DNA of 47,021 nt, taken from contig JADCGQ010000087.1 of the NCBI GenBank assembly GCA_020248945.1, positions 1 through 47,021 on the forward strand, in the 5' to 3' direction. The stretch comes from Rubrivivax sp. GTDB lineage: Bacteria; Pseudomonadota; Gammaproteobacteria; Burkholderiales; Burkholderiaceae_C. Position numbers and translations under genes: made by a program. This document shows positions 9,103 to 16,333 of this stretch, one piece after another. Below the pieces are notes generated by a model. The model had not been told where the DNA came from, did no database searches, and worked only from the letters and a program-made list of their open reading frames with translations. Every line of letters starts with the position of its first letter. Within the stretch, counting starts at the first letter, position 1.

Positions 9103-9639
9103 TCAGAAGCAGTCAGCCAACTCGGCGGCTAGCGCGTCGACGCGCAGCCGCAGGCCTTCGGCACGCACCGTGGTGCCGTCGAACTCGGCGCTGGCGCCGT
9201 ACACCGCCGTGGGCAGCGTGCGCGCCTGGAAGAAACCGAACAGCGGCCGCAGCTGGTGCTCGACCACGAGCGCATGGCGCTCGCCGCCTCCGGTGGCGAC
9301 CAGGGCCACCGGCTTGCCGCGCAGCGCGTCGGCGTCGACGAAGTCGAAGAGGTGCTTGAACAGGCCCGTGTACGAGCCCTTGTAGACCGGTGTGGCGACG
9401 ATCAGCGCATCGGCCGTCTCGATGCGGCGCAGCGCCGCCTCGGCCCCGGCCGGCAGGACGCTGCGCGACAGCGCCGGGCCGATGAGCGGCGCCAGCGCCG
9501 CCACCGACAGATGTTGGCGCTCGATGGCACGCCCATCGATGCGGCCGATTGCCGCTTCGGCGACGGCCTCAGCCAGCGCGCGGGTGCGTGACGGGTGGCC
9601 GACACCGGCATCGACGATGAGGAGCAGTGGCACGCTCAT
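9103..9639 (-). CDS. ssuE: NAD(P)H-dependent FMN reductase, SsuE/MsuE type
   Basis: 178 residues with a flavodoxin-like fold. TPVYKGSYTGLFKHLFDF (about 82-99) and the following VALVATGGGERHALVVEHQLRPLFGFF are hallmarks of SsuE/MsuE reductases, which supply reduced FMN to sulfonate and methanesulfonate monooxygenases. The gene is not in the ssuADCB operon but lies just upstream on the same strand, divergent from a sigma-54 activator as in Pseudomonas msu/sfn clusters, so msuE is an equally good name. ATG 9639 overlaps the stop codon of an 18-codon upstream frame (ATGA). The leader is about 205 nt with a strong hairpin. Confidence 0.85.
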   Translation of the reverse strand: MSVPLLLIVDAGVGHPSRTRALAEAVAEAAIGRIDGRAIERQHLSVAALAPLIGPALSRSVLPAGAEAALRRIETADALIVATPVYKGSYTGLFKHLFDFVDADALRGKPVALVATGGGERHALVVEHQLRPLFGFFQARTLPTAVYGASAEFDGTTVRAEGLRLRVDALAAELADCF

Positions 9640-9692
9640 CGCGCGCTCCGGCGGGCGGCGGCGTGTGGCGCGCTGGAGTCAGTCGTGGGCAT
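9636..9692 (-). CDS. 18-codon upstream open frame coupled to the FMN reductase gene
   Basis: ATG 9692 opens an 18-codon frame (MPTTDSSAPHAAARRSAR) whose TGA overlaps the reductase ATG as ATGA, the coupling arrangement used between real genes here. Its own ribosome site is weak (GGA about seven bases upstream). It follows a 12-bp-stem hairpin in the leader. It could be a leader peptide controlling reductase translation, or chance. There is no run of Cys or Met codons that would suggest classical attenuation. Confidence 0.35.
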   Translation of the reverse strand: MPTTDSSAPHAAARRSAR

Positions 9693-9712
9693 AGAGATTC
9701 CAGAGGAAAGGA

Positions 9713-9768
9713 GGGCCCGCAGCGCACAACCCCGTGACGAAGCCACTGGTTCCCTTCGCTGCGGGCCC
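9713..9768 (-). promoter_or_regulatory. Strong hairpin in the FMN reductase leader
   Basis: GGGCCCGCAGCG (9713-9724) and CGCTGCGGGCCC (9757-9768) are perfectly complementary over 12 bp, with a 32-nt loop. The hairpin sits between the mapped promoter and the upstream open frame, so it lies inside the transcript leader. Attenuation or RNA stability control is inferred from position only. The remaining sequence of the 9640-10142 gap holds the two divergent promoters and no convincing gene. Confidence 0.5.
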
Positions 9769-9851
9769 GAATCGAAAGAAGAGCCGGCGCGGCCGGCGCC
9801 TCCCCCGAGGAGACGCCTGCCGCGAGACCCCAAGATGCGACAGGCGAGGGC

Positions 9852-9905
9852 ACGATAGGTCGGCGTTCCTGCGCAGCCAACGAAGATCGCCGCAACAGTA
9901 GATGC
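9852..9905 (-). promoter_or_regulatory. FMN reductase promoter with CysB-type box
   Basis: On the minus strand: box GCATCTACT (9897-9905), 16 nt, -35 TTGGCT (9875-9880), 17 nt, -10 TATCGT (9852-9857). CTGTTGCGG (9890-9898) again lies nine bases upstream of the -35. The segment from the -10 outward (CCTATCGTGCCC) is identical to that at ssuA. Confidence 0.6.
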
Positions 9906-9914
9906 TCGACGGCC

Positions 9915-9968
9915 GCATGTGCTGTTGCGGCGAATGCGCTTGGCGCGGCGTGATTGGCCTACTAGATT
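9915..9968 (+). promoter_or_regulatory. Promoter of the sigma-54 activator gene, CysB-type box
   Basis: On the plus strand: box GCATGTGCT (9915-9923), 16 nt, -35 TTGGCG (9940-9945), 17 nt, -10 TAGATT (9963-9968). CTGTTGCGG (9922-9930) lies nine bases before the -35. It mirrors the divergent reductase promoter: TCGCCGCAACAG (9887-9898) and CTGTTGCGGCGA (9922-9933) are a perfect 12-bp inverted repeat. Confidence 0.6.
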
Positions 9969-10142
9969 GACGGACTTTGCCGGGTGTCGATCCGGCCTGC
10001 GAGGTCCCCACATGCTGTTCCCGCGCGAGGCGAGCCCGCCATCGGACGCAGGCCGCTTCCGGCACCGGGCCCGGCCGGCACCGCCGCGTCGGGTCGGCAC
10101 GAGGCCGCGGCAACTCGGCGCCGGGCAAGGTGGCGACCCGAA

Positions 10143-11327
10143 ATGAAGGTGTACGACGAGCCGTTCGACGGCACCGCATCGGCGCGCAACGAGGACCTGC
10201 TCACGCTGCCCGCCGGTGCGGCGGGGGCGTTGTCCATCCGCGCCAAGGCGATGCTGTTCGAGGACCCGCGCTCGCAGCGCCTGCTGCGCGAGGTGGAACG
10301 CGTAGCGCGCAGCGACGCCACCGCGCTGATGATCGGCGAGACAGGCACCGGCAAGGAGCTCATCGCGCGCCACATCCACCGCCAGAGCGGCCGTCGTGGC
10401 CCCTTTCTGGCCGTCAACTGCGGCGCCTTCAGCGAGAGCCTCATCGACGCCGAGCTGTTCGGCCACGAGGCGGGTGCCTTCACCGGTGCGGCCACGGCAC
10501 GCGCCGGCTGGTTTGAGGCCGCCGACGGCGGCACGCTGTTCCTCGATGAGATCGGCGACCTGCCGCTGCCGCAGCAGGTGAAGCTGCTGCGTGTGCTGCA
10601 GGAGCGGCAGGTCGTGCGCCTGGGTTCGCGCAAGGCCGTGGCGCTGGACGTGCGGCTGGTGGCCGCCACCAACATCGATCTGCAACGCGCCGTCGACGCG
10701 CAGCGCTTCCGCGCCGATCTGTACTGGCGCCTGAGCGTGGCCACGCTGGAGCTGCCGCCGCTGCGTGAGCGCACGGGCGACGTGCTGCCGCTGGCGCGCC
10801 ACTTCGTTGGCGTCTACGGGCCGCGGCTCGGGCTGGCGCACGTGACGTTCAGCAACGCTGCGCAGGCCGCGCTGCGCGCCTATGCCTGGCCGGGCAACAT
10901 CCGTGAGCTGGAGAACGTCGTGCACTTCGCGCTGATCGTCTGCCGCGGCGGCGTCATCGAACCGGGTGACCTGAAGCTCGTGCACGCGCACCGCACCTCG
11001 GCCGCGCTCGCTTCGGCGCCGGTGCCGGCCGCGGCGACCGGCAGCGACGTCGCCCAGACTCACGCGGAGGCCGACGGGGCGGACGATGACGCCGTCGTCG
11101 ATCTGGTGGCCGTCATCGAGCGGCTGCTCACGCGCGGCACCGACAACCTCTTCGACGAACTCGAAGGCACGCTGGTGCGCTGCGCCTTCCGCTTCAGCCA
11201 CGAGAACCAGGTGCGCGCGGCGCGGGCGCTCGGCGTCACGCGCAACACGATGCGCACGCTGCTCAAGCGCTACGGGCTGCTGGCCGACGCGGCGGACGGC
11301 GAGCGGCCGCAGTCTCTGGCGGGCTGA
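10143..11327 (+). CDS. sfnR: Sigma-54-dependent activator, SfnR-like
   Basis: 394 residues. A short N-terminus (about 45 residues, no receiver or sensor domain) leads into an AAA+ domain with Walker A GETGTGKE, the sigma-54-contacting loop GAFTGA (in FGHEAGAFTGAA), Walker B GGTLFLDEIGD and arginine finger region RFRADLYWRL. A Fis-type helix-turn-helix closes the protein (about 360-385, VRAARALGVTRNTMRTLLKRYG). Activators of this short form near FMN reductases and sulfonate genes are SfnR-like and control organosulfur use. Without a sensor domain its activity is probably set by expression level, which fits the sulfur-type promoter in front of it. ATG 10143 has AAGGTGG upstream; a longer GTG start at 9984 adds only low-complexity sequence. 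Confidence 0.7.
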   Translation: MKVYDEPFDGTASARNEDLLTLPAGAAGALSIRAKAMLFEDPRSQRLLREVERVARSDATALMIGETGTGKELIARHIHRQSGRRGPFLAVNCGAFSESLIDAELFGHEAGAFTGAATARAGWFEAADGGTLFLDEIGDLPLPQQVKLLRVLQERQVVRLGSRKAVALDVRLVAATNIDLQRAVDAQRFRADLYWRLSVATLELPPLRERTGDVLPLARHFVGVYGPRLGLAHVTFSNAAQAALRAYAWPGNIRELENVVHFALIVCRGGVIEPGDLKLVHAHRTSAALASAPVPAAATGSDVAQTHAEADGADDDAVVDLVAVIERLLTRGTDNLFDELEGTLVRCAFRFSHENQVRAARALGVTRNTMRTLLKRYGLLADAADGERPQSLAG

Positions 11328-11330
11328 ACG

Positions 11331-11362
11331 CGGGCCGCTGTTGGCTCTGCAACAGTGGCCCG
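11331..11362 (+). terminator. 13-bp hairpin after the activator gene
   Basis: CGGGCCGCTGTTG (11331-11343) pairs with CAACAGTGGCCCG (11350-11362), with one G-U wobble and a 6-nt loop. It lies 4 bp after the activator stop codon, so it may terminate that transcript. The core CTGTTG-N6-CAACAG is also a dyad about 95 bp upstream of a -24/-12 match, where a Fis-type activator could bind, so a double role is possible. Confidence 0.55.
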
Positions 11363-11445
11363 GAGCGTTGCTGCATCAGCGACAGCGCAGACAGCCCCCA
11401 GCAGCACGAACACCGCGCTTTGCGCCCCGAATGCAGCAGCCGCGC

Positions 11446-11461
11446 TGGCCCGCAACTTGCG
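11446..11461 (+). promoter_or_regulatory. Candidate sigma-54 (-24/-12) promoter of the cytochrome c' operon
   Basis: TGGCCCGCAACTTGCG matches the consensus TGGCACG-N4-TTGCW at all but two positions, with exact GG-N10-GC spacing (GG 11447-11448, GC 11459-11460). It follows a sigma-54 activator gene. Transcription would begin almost at the annotated ATG (11475), leaving no leader, which counts against it or implies a leaderless transcript. Confidence 0.4.
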
Positions 11462-11474
11462 CCCTGTCGGCACG

Positions 11475-11897
11475 ATGGACCACCGCACCACCCTGCCCCG
11501 CCGAACGCTGCGTGCCCTGGCCGCCACAGCCGCGGCGCTGCTGCTGTCGATGGCCGCCGCACCGGCTGGCGCCGGCAGCGACAGCATCGACAGCGACCTG
11601 ATGCAAAGCCTCGAGGACCACCAGAAGGACCTCGCCTCGAACCTGGGCCTGGCCGATGCGCGGGCCGCTACCGCCAACGCCGACGAGCTGCTGCGCGGGC
11701 TGCGCGAGGTGCAGGCCTGGTATGAGGCCCGCCCGGCCCTGGTCGAAGGCGTGGAGCTGTCGCGCAAGGCCGTTGAGCACGCCACCCGCGTGCGCCAGCA
11801 GATCGGCCGTGGCGACCTGGGCGGCGCCGCCGCCAGCGCCACCGACCTGGGCCGCAGCTGCAAGGCCTGCCACACCGTCTTCAAGAAGGACTCCTGA
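11475..11897 (+). CDS. Class II c-type cytochrome (cytochrome c'-like), first copy
   Basis: 140 residues. The signal peptide (MDHRTTLPRRTLRALAATAA, ending near AAAPAGA) sends it to the periplasm. The rest is helical, with the single haem motif CKACH at residues 129-133 next to the C-terminus, the layout of four-helix-bundle cytochromes c'/c556. Such proteins carry electrons or bind NO/CO. The partner here is unknown. There is no Shine-Dalgarno sequence at ATG 11475, and no better in-frame ATG that keeps the signal peptide. Its stop codon shares one base with the next ATG (TGATG). Confidence 0.75.
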   Translation: MDHRTTLPRRTLRALAATAAALLLSMAAAPAGAGSDSIDSDLMQSLEDHQKDLASNLGLADARAATANADELLRGLREVQAWYEARPALVEGVELSRKAVEHATRVRQQIGRGDLGGAAASATDLGRSCKACHTVFKKDS

Positions 11898-13513
11898 TGA
11901 CCCCGTTGATCTTCGATCGGCCTGCCCGGCATTGGGCCCACGGCCGGCTCTTTGCGCTCGGCGGCCTGCTGGCCGGGCTGGCCTCGTTGTCCGCCACGGC
12001 GCAGCCGAATGCGCCAGCGTTGCTGCAGCCGGGCGTGGTGGCGCCGGCCTTCGAGGCGCGGGCAGCCCAGGCCGGCGAGTCGCGGGCGTGGTCGCTGAAG
12101 GCCACGTTGCTGCAAGGCCCGGTGGTGCTGTACTTCTACCCCGCCGCCTTCACGCAGGGCTGCAGCCTGCAGGCCCGCGCTTTTGCGCAGCAACACGAGC
12201 GCTTCCAGGCCGCCGGTGCCACGGTGCTGGGCGTGTCGCAGGACCCGTTCGACCGCCTGCGCGCCTTCTCGGCCGACCCTGACAGCTGCGTAGGCCGCGT
12301 GGCCGTGGCCAGCGACGCCGACGGCCGCATCACCGCCGCCTACGGCGTGGCCACGCGGGCCGTCGAGCCCGGCCGCAGCAACCGCCGCGGCGAGCCGATC
12401 GAACACGCGCGGGCCGACCGCGTGAGCTTCGTCGTCGGCCGCGACGGCCGCATCGCCGCCACCATCGCGGGCGTCTCGCCCGAGGCCAACGTCGACGCGG
12501 CGCTGGCCTCGGTGCAGCGCCTGGCGCAGGCCCCGGTGGTGGCGCAGGCCGTTCCGTCTGCGGCACCGGCACCGGCACCAACCCTCGCGCCGGCCGGCGA
12601 CACACGGCCCACTGGCGCCATCGCTGGCGTGGTGGCAGCGGGCACGCGCATCGAGCTCGTCGGCGAAGGCTTCCGCGGCACCGAAGGCCCGCTGGGCCTG
12701 GCCGACGGCGGCTGGCTGTTCACCGAGAACCAGGGCGACCGCATCGCCCACATCGCCACCGACGGCCGCGTCAGCCCATGGGCGCAGGGCCTGGCCGGCA
12801 GCAACGCGCTGGCGCTGCGCGGCGACGGCACGCTGGTGGCCGTGCAGACGGCGCCACCGCAGGTGGCCGTGCAGACGGCGCCACCGCAGGTGGCCGTGAT
12901 CGACTCGACCGGCGTGCGCCAGGTGCTCGCGCGCGGCTGGCAGGGCCAGGGTTTCGGGCGGCCCAACGACCTGGTGGTCGACCGCCAGGGCCGCGTCTGG
13001 TTCACCGACTCCGGCCCCAACGCCAACCAGCCTGCGGTGCCCGGCGCGGCCCCACCGGCCGTCTACCGGATCGATGCCGACGGCACGCTGCACTGCATCG
13101 CCACCGGCATCGGCCGGCCCAACGGCATCCAGCTGAGCCCCGACGAGCGAACGCTCTACGTGGCCGACACGCTGGGGCCGCACCTGCTGGCGCTGGACAT
13201 CGCGGCCGATGGGCGCACCGGCGCGCCGCGGCCTTTTGCCACCTTGGCCGGCTATCGCGCCACGCCCACGGGCGGCAGCAGCGGTGCCGATGGCCTGGCC
13301 GTGGATGCCGAGGGCCGCGTGCTCGTGGCCAGCAGTGCCGGCGTGCAGGTGTTCGCGCCCGATGGCCGCGCACTCGGCGTGATCGAGCTGCCGCGGGCAC
13401 CGCAGAACCTGGCCTTCGGCGGCCCCGACCGCCGCACGCTGCTGGTGGTGGGCCGCGGCGCGGTGTGGCGGCTGCCGGTGCTCACGCCCGGCGTGGCCAC
13501 GCGGGCCAAGTGA
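11897..13513 (+). CDS. Peroxiredoxin-like / SMP-30 beta-propeller fusion protein
   Basis: 538 residues with an N-terminal signal sequence (about 1-36, ending SATAQP). Residues about 43-210 form a thioredoxin-fold AhpC/TSA domain with the peroxidatic site FTQGCSLQ (Cys89) and a second cysteine at 131. After an Ala/Pro linker, residues about 245-530 are an SMP-30/gluconolactonase-type six-bladed propeller. Its likely metal-ligand segments are FRGTEGPL, GRPNDLVVD, GRPNGIQLSPD and SGADGLAVD. The two parts are usually separate proteins. A periplasmic role combining peroxide reduction with lactone or ester hydrolysis is inferred. A 27-bp tandem duplication lies inside the propeller (12836-12889). 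AAGGA precedes the start, and the gene overlaps the cytochrome gene by one base. Confidence 0.75.
   Translation: MTPLIFDRPARHWAHGRLFALGGLLAGLASLSATAQPNAPALLQPGVVAPAFEARAAQAGESRAWSLKATLLQGPVVLYFYPAAFTQGCSLQARAFAQQHERFQAAGATVLGVSQDPFDRLRAFSADPDSCVGRVAVASDADGRITAAYGVATRAVEPGRSNRRGEPIEHARADRVSFVVGRDGRIAATIAGVSPEANVDAALASVQRLAQAPVVAQAVPSAAPAPAPTLAPAGDTRPTGAIAGVVAAGTRIELVGEGFRGTEGPLGLADGGWLFTENQGDRIAHIATDGRVSPWAQGLAGSNALALRGDGTLVAVQTAPPQVAVQTAPPQVAVIDSTGVRQVLARGWQGQGFGRPNDLVVDRQGRVWFTDSGPNANQPAVPGAAPPAVYRIDADGTLHCIATGIGRPNGIQLSPDERTLYVADTLGPHLLALDIAADGRTGAPRPFATLAGYRATPTGGSSGADGLAVDAEGRVLVASSAGVQVFAPDGRALGVIELPRAPQNLAFGGPDRRTLLVVGRGAVWRLPVLTPGVATRAK
12836..12889 (+). repeat. 27-bp in-frame tandem duplication
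   Basis: Two identical 27-bp units (12836-12862 and 12863-12889) encode two copies of VAVQTAPPQ in the SMP-30 domain, followed by the first nine bases of a third unit. Perfect identity suggests a recent slippage event; the frame is kept. Confidence 0.9.
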
Positions 13514-13557
13514 GGGCAGGCCGCGCTAAGGTGCGCCACCCCCACCCGGAGAACACC

Positions 13558-14463
13558 ATGACGCCGGACACAACGAGCCGCAAGACCGCCGCCGATTTCC
13601 CACCACCCGTGATCGCGCTGTTCGACCAGTACGTGCACGGCCTGCTGCCGCGCCGCGACTTCGTGGAGCGCGCGGCGCGCTACTGCGCCGGCATCGCCGG
13701 GGCCGAGCTGGCGCTGGCCCAGCTGGCGCCCAACTTCGCCTGGGCGCAGCAGGTGCGACCCGACGACGGCCGCATCGAGGCCCAGCGCAGCGCCTTCCCG
13801 TCGCCCGAGGGCCACGGCGAGGTCAAGGGCCTGCTCGTGCGCCCGCGCGGCGCCACGGCCGCCACCGGCGCCGTGCTGGTGGTGCATGAGAACCGCGGCC
13901 TCAACCCCTACATCGAGGATGTGGCCCGCCGCGTGGCGCTGGAGGGCTGGATCGCCTTCGCGCCCGACGCGCTGGCACCGCTGGGTGGCTACCCGGGCGA
14001 CGAGGAGCAGGCGCGTGCTCTGTTCCCGAAGATCGAGCAGCCGCGTGCGCGCGCCGACTTCGCCGCCGCCGCGACGGCGCTGCGCACGCTGGCCGGCAGC
14101 AACGGCCGCGTTGGCGTGGTCGGCTTCTGCTACGGCGGCAGCATCGCCAACCACCTGGCCACCGTGTTGCCCTGGCTGGCCGCGGCCGTGCCCTTCTACG
14201 GTGGGCAGCCACCGGCCGAGACCGCGGCCCGCGTGCGCGCCGCGCTGCAGCTGCACTTCGCCGGGCAGGACGAACGCATCAACGCCGGCTGGCCGGCCTG
14301 GGAGGCGGCGCTGAAGGCCGCGGGCGTGCGCCACGAGGCGCACCTGTACCCGGGCACGCAGCACGGCTTCCACAACGACACCACGCCGCGCTACGACGAG
14401 GCCGCCGCCCGCCTGGCGTGGCAACGCACGCGCGACTTCTTCCGCCAGCACCTCGCTCCATGA
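13558..14463 (+). CDS. Dienelactone hydrolase family protein with Tat-like N-terminus
   Basis: 301 residues. The dienelactone hydrolase triad is visible: Cys191 in GFCYGG, Asp238 in AGQDERI and His269 in GTQHGFHND, with the conserved VVHENRG segment at about 109-114. Before the catalytic domain there is a 65-residue N-terminal part containing PRRDFVERAA (Arg32-Arg33) and a moderately hydrophobic stretch ending NFAWAQQV. This resembles the extended N-terminus of YghX-like members and a twin-arginine signal, so periplasmic location is plausible. GGAG seven bases upstream supports ATG 13558. Its stop overlaps the next ATG (ATGA). Confidence 0.8.
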   Translation: MTPDTTSRKTAADFPPPVIALFDQYVHGLLPRRDFVERAARYCAGIAGAELALAQLAPNFAWAQQVRPDDGRIEAQRSAFPSPEGHGEVKGLLVRPRGATAATGAVLVVHENRGLNPYIEDVARRVALEGWIAFAPDALAPLGGYPGDEEQARALFPKIEQPRARADFAAAATALRTLAGSNGRVGVVGFCYGGSIANHLATVLPWLAAAVPFYGGQPPAETAARVRAALQLHFAGQDERINAGWPAWEAALKAAGVRHEAHLYPGTQHGFHNDTTPRYDEAAARLAWQRTRDFFRQHLAP

Positions 14464-14942
14464 CACCGCTCCATCGACTCGCTCCGCTGATCGCGCTCAC
14501 GCTGCTGGCCGGCACCGCCGCCGCACAGACCACGGCGGTGCCGCCGCCCTCCAGCCGCCCCGACCAGCTGGTGAAGTGGCGCCAGTCGGCCTACCAGGTG
14601 TTGGCCTGGAACAACGCCCGCATCAAGGTCTCGCTCGACGGCACCTACCAGCGCGAGGAGGTGCTGCGCGCGGCGCAGGCCATCGCGGTGCTGTCGCAGG
14701 CCAACATCCATTCGCTGTTCACGCCCGGCACCGAAAAGGCCCGCGGCTGGAAGGAGACCTCGGCCCGGCCGGAGCTCTTCACCGAGCCGCGCTTCCACCA
14801 GCTGGGCGCCGACTTCACGCGCGACGCGCAGGCCCTGGCGCAGACCGCCGCGGCCGGCGACGTGGCCGCCATCCGCGCCGCCTTCGGCCAGCTCACGAAG
14901 AGCTGCAAGGCCTGCCACGACGCCTACAAGGCGCGCGACTGA
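14460..14942 (+). CDS. Class II c-type cytochrome (cytochrome c'-like), second copy
   Basis: 160 residues. The signal peptide (MTPLHRLAPLIALTLLAGTA, ending near TAAAQ) precedes a helical domain with one haem motif CKACH at 149-153 near the C-terminus, as in cytochromes c'/c556. It shares the haem-proximal GxLxKSCKACHxxYK pattern with the first copy but is otherwise diverged. It ends the four-gene run that begins at 11475; ATG 14460 overlaps the hydrolase stop codon as ATGA, so co-expression is likely. Confidence 0.8.
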   Translation: MTPLHRLAPLIALTLLAGTAAAQTTAVPPPSSRPDQLVKWRQSAYQVLAWNNARIKVSLDGTYQREEVLRAAQAIAVLSQANIHSLFTPGTEKARGWKETSARPELFTEPRFHQLGADFTRDAQALAQTAAAGDVAAIRAAFGQLTKSCKACHDAYKARD

Positions 14943-14974
14943 GGCCGGTCGGGCTCGCCCAAGCTACGCGAAAT

Positions 14975-15029
14975 CCGTTCGCACTGAGCTTGTCGAAGTG
15001 CCCGCGGGGCTTCGACGGGGTCAGCCCGC
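14975..15029. repeat. REP-like intergenic palindrome between convergent operons
   Basis: CCGTTCGCACTGAGCTTGTC continues into GAAGTGC and is followed by a partial reverse copy containing GGCTTCGACGGGGTCAGCCC. It resembles the CCGTTCGCCCTGAGCTTGTC / TTCGAC-type palindromes scattered between genes in many Burkholderiales genomes. It lies between the converging cytochrome and TonB genes and may also act as a bidirectional terminator. Confidence 0.55.
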
Positions 15030-15074
15030 ATCGCGTCCTTCCCATCGCCACGCTCGGCCCCGAGGCCCGGTCAC

Positions 15075-15863
15075 TCAGGGCGCGAAGTTCACGTCCAGCG
15101 ACACCACCACCTCGTCGGCGCCCGCGGCGCTGCAGCGCAGCCGCTTGACGGCGGCCTGCACGAACTTGAAGTAGGCCGGCGGGCCCGACAGCGTGGCAAC
15201 GTCCACGATCTGGCCGCCGCGCACCGTGAAGCGCGTGTGCACCGCGCCGGCCACGCCGACACGGTCGTAGGCCTCGACCAGCACCTGGGCCAGCACGGCC
15301 TGGTAGCCGGGGCAGGCGAGGCCGATCTCGCGCTTCACCGGCGCCGGCGGCGCGGACGGCGCCACGGGCGCGGGCGCCGGGGCCGGCGCGGCGATGGCCA
15401 CCGGCGCGGCCGGCGGCTGTGTCTGCACCGCCACGATCACCGGGGCCGGGGCCGGCGCCACGGGCACGACCTCGGGCGGCGGCACGTACGACGGCGGCGG
15501 CGGAGGCACCTCGGGCCGCAGCCGCTCGACACGCTTCTCGAGCTTCGGCGGGGGCGGCGGCGCCACGGGCTGCTCGGGGATCAGGCTCATCTGCAGCGGC
15601 TTCTTGGCGGCCACGACGAAGTCGCGGGCTAGGCCGCTGGCCAGCAGCCCACCGGCGGCCAGGTGCACCGCCACGACGACGGCCAGGCCGGCGCCACGTT
15701 CAGAGCCGGCCGGGGCCTGCAAGGCCGTGCGGCGAAGCGCCGGTGCGGCCGGTCCAGCCGCTGCCGACGCATCAGCGCTCAGCGCTGGCGCGCGCGGCGG
15801 GTGGGGCACCGCCGACGCGGCCGGCTCGGCGTCCAGGCCCGGGGCGAGCACGAGGGTGTTCAT
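15075..15863 (-). CDS. tonB: TonB-family energy transducer
   Basis: 262 residues. A cytoplasmic N-terminal extension of about 55 residues precedes one membrane span (about 57-77, GLAVVVAVHLAAGGLLASGL). A Pro-rich periplasmic spacer (PPPPPKLEKR, PPPPPSYVPPP, then Ala/Pro repeats) leads to the C-terminal TonB domain (about 185-262, AGAVHTRFTVRGGQIVDV, then KFVQAAVKRLRC). Two cysteines flank this domain (GLACPG and LRCSA) and could form a disulfide. It is the last gene of the receptor/ExbBD operon, with AGGAG upstream of ATG 15863. It is very likely dedicated to the receptor at 21528-24347. Confidence 0.85.
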   Translation of the reverse strand: MNTLVLAPGLDAEPAASAVPHPPRAPALSADASAAAGPAAPALRRTALQAPAGSERGAGLAVVVAVHLAAGGLLASGLARDFVVAAKKPLQMSLIPEQPVAPPPPPKLEKRVERLRPEVPPPPPSYVPPPEVVPVAPAPAPVIVAVQTQPPAAPVAIAAPAPAPAPVAPSAPPAPVKREIGLACPGYQAVLAQVLVEAYDRVGVAGAVHTRFTVRGGQIVDVATLSGPPAYFKFVQAAVKRLRCSAAGADEVVVSLDVNFAP

Positions 15864-15876
15864 CGGGAAGGCTCCT

Positions 15877-16329
15877 TCATCGGTCTTCGAACTGCTCGCT
15901 GCCCACCACGCCCACCTTCACGAGGCCGGCCTGGTGCACGGCCACCATCACCTCGGCAAAGCGGTCGTAGCGGGCGCGGGCGTCGGGGCGCACGTGCAAT
16001 TCGGGCGGCACCGGCAGCGCGGCGGCGGTGGCCAGCTGCTGCTGCAGCTCGGCCAGGCTGGCCAGCGGCGTGCCGTTCCAGTGCGCGGTGCTGGTGGCGT
16101 CGATGTCGATGCGCACCACCTGCGGCGGCTGCTCGGGCGGAGGCGGCGGCGCGCCCACCGGCAGGTTGAGGTTGACGCTGTGCAGCTGGATCGGGATGGT
16201 GATGATCAGCATCACCAGCAGCACCAGCATCACGTCGATCAGCGGCGTGGTGTTGATGTCGGACACCGGAGCGGCCGTTGGCAGCGAACGGCGGGCGTGG
16301 CGGGAGGCACGCAGGGTGGCAAGGCTCAT
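15877..16329 (-). CDS. exbD: ExbD/TolR-type biopolymer transport protein (second)
   Basis: 150 residues. The ExbD signature INTTPLIDVMLVLLVMLIIT (about 25-44) carries the proton-relay aspartate (DV) in the single membrane span, followed by a periplasmic domain (PPELHVRPDARARYDRF). It is the second of two adjacent, clearly different ExbD copies and is separated by 4 bp from the first. It works with ExbB and TonB to energise outer-membrane receptors. Confidence 0.88.
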   Translation of the reverse strand: MSLATLRASRHARRSLPTAAPVSDINTTPLIDVMLVLLVMLIITIPIQLHSVNLNLPVGAPPPPPEQPPQVVRIDIDATSTAHWNGTPLASLAELQQQLATAAALPVPPELHVRPDARARYDRFAEVMVAVHQAGLVKVGVVGSEQFEDR

Positions 16330-16333
16330 GCAC

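Noticed and set aside
9733..9902. Plus-strand GTG frame after a strong AGAGGAAAGGAGG sequence in the reductase leader
   Set aside because: The frame encodes an Arg-rich sequence unlike any family and runs through the reductase promoter; the SD-like string is the complement of the leader hairpin region.
11373..11381. GCATCAGCG upstream of the cytochrome c' operon
   Set aside because: No TTGG 16 nt downstream; the 8-mer also occurs inside coding DNA (for example near 36868), so the box alone is not evidence.
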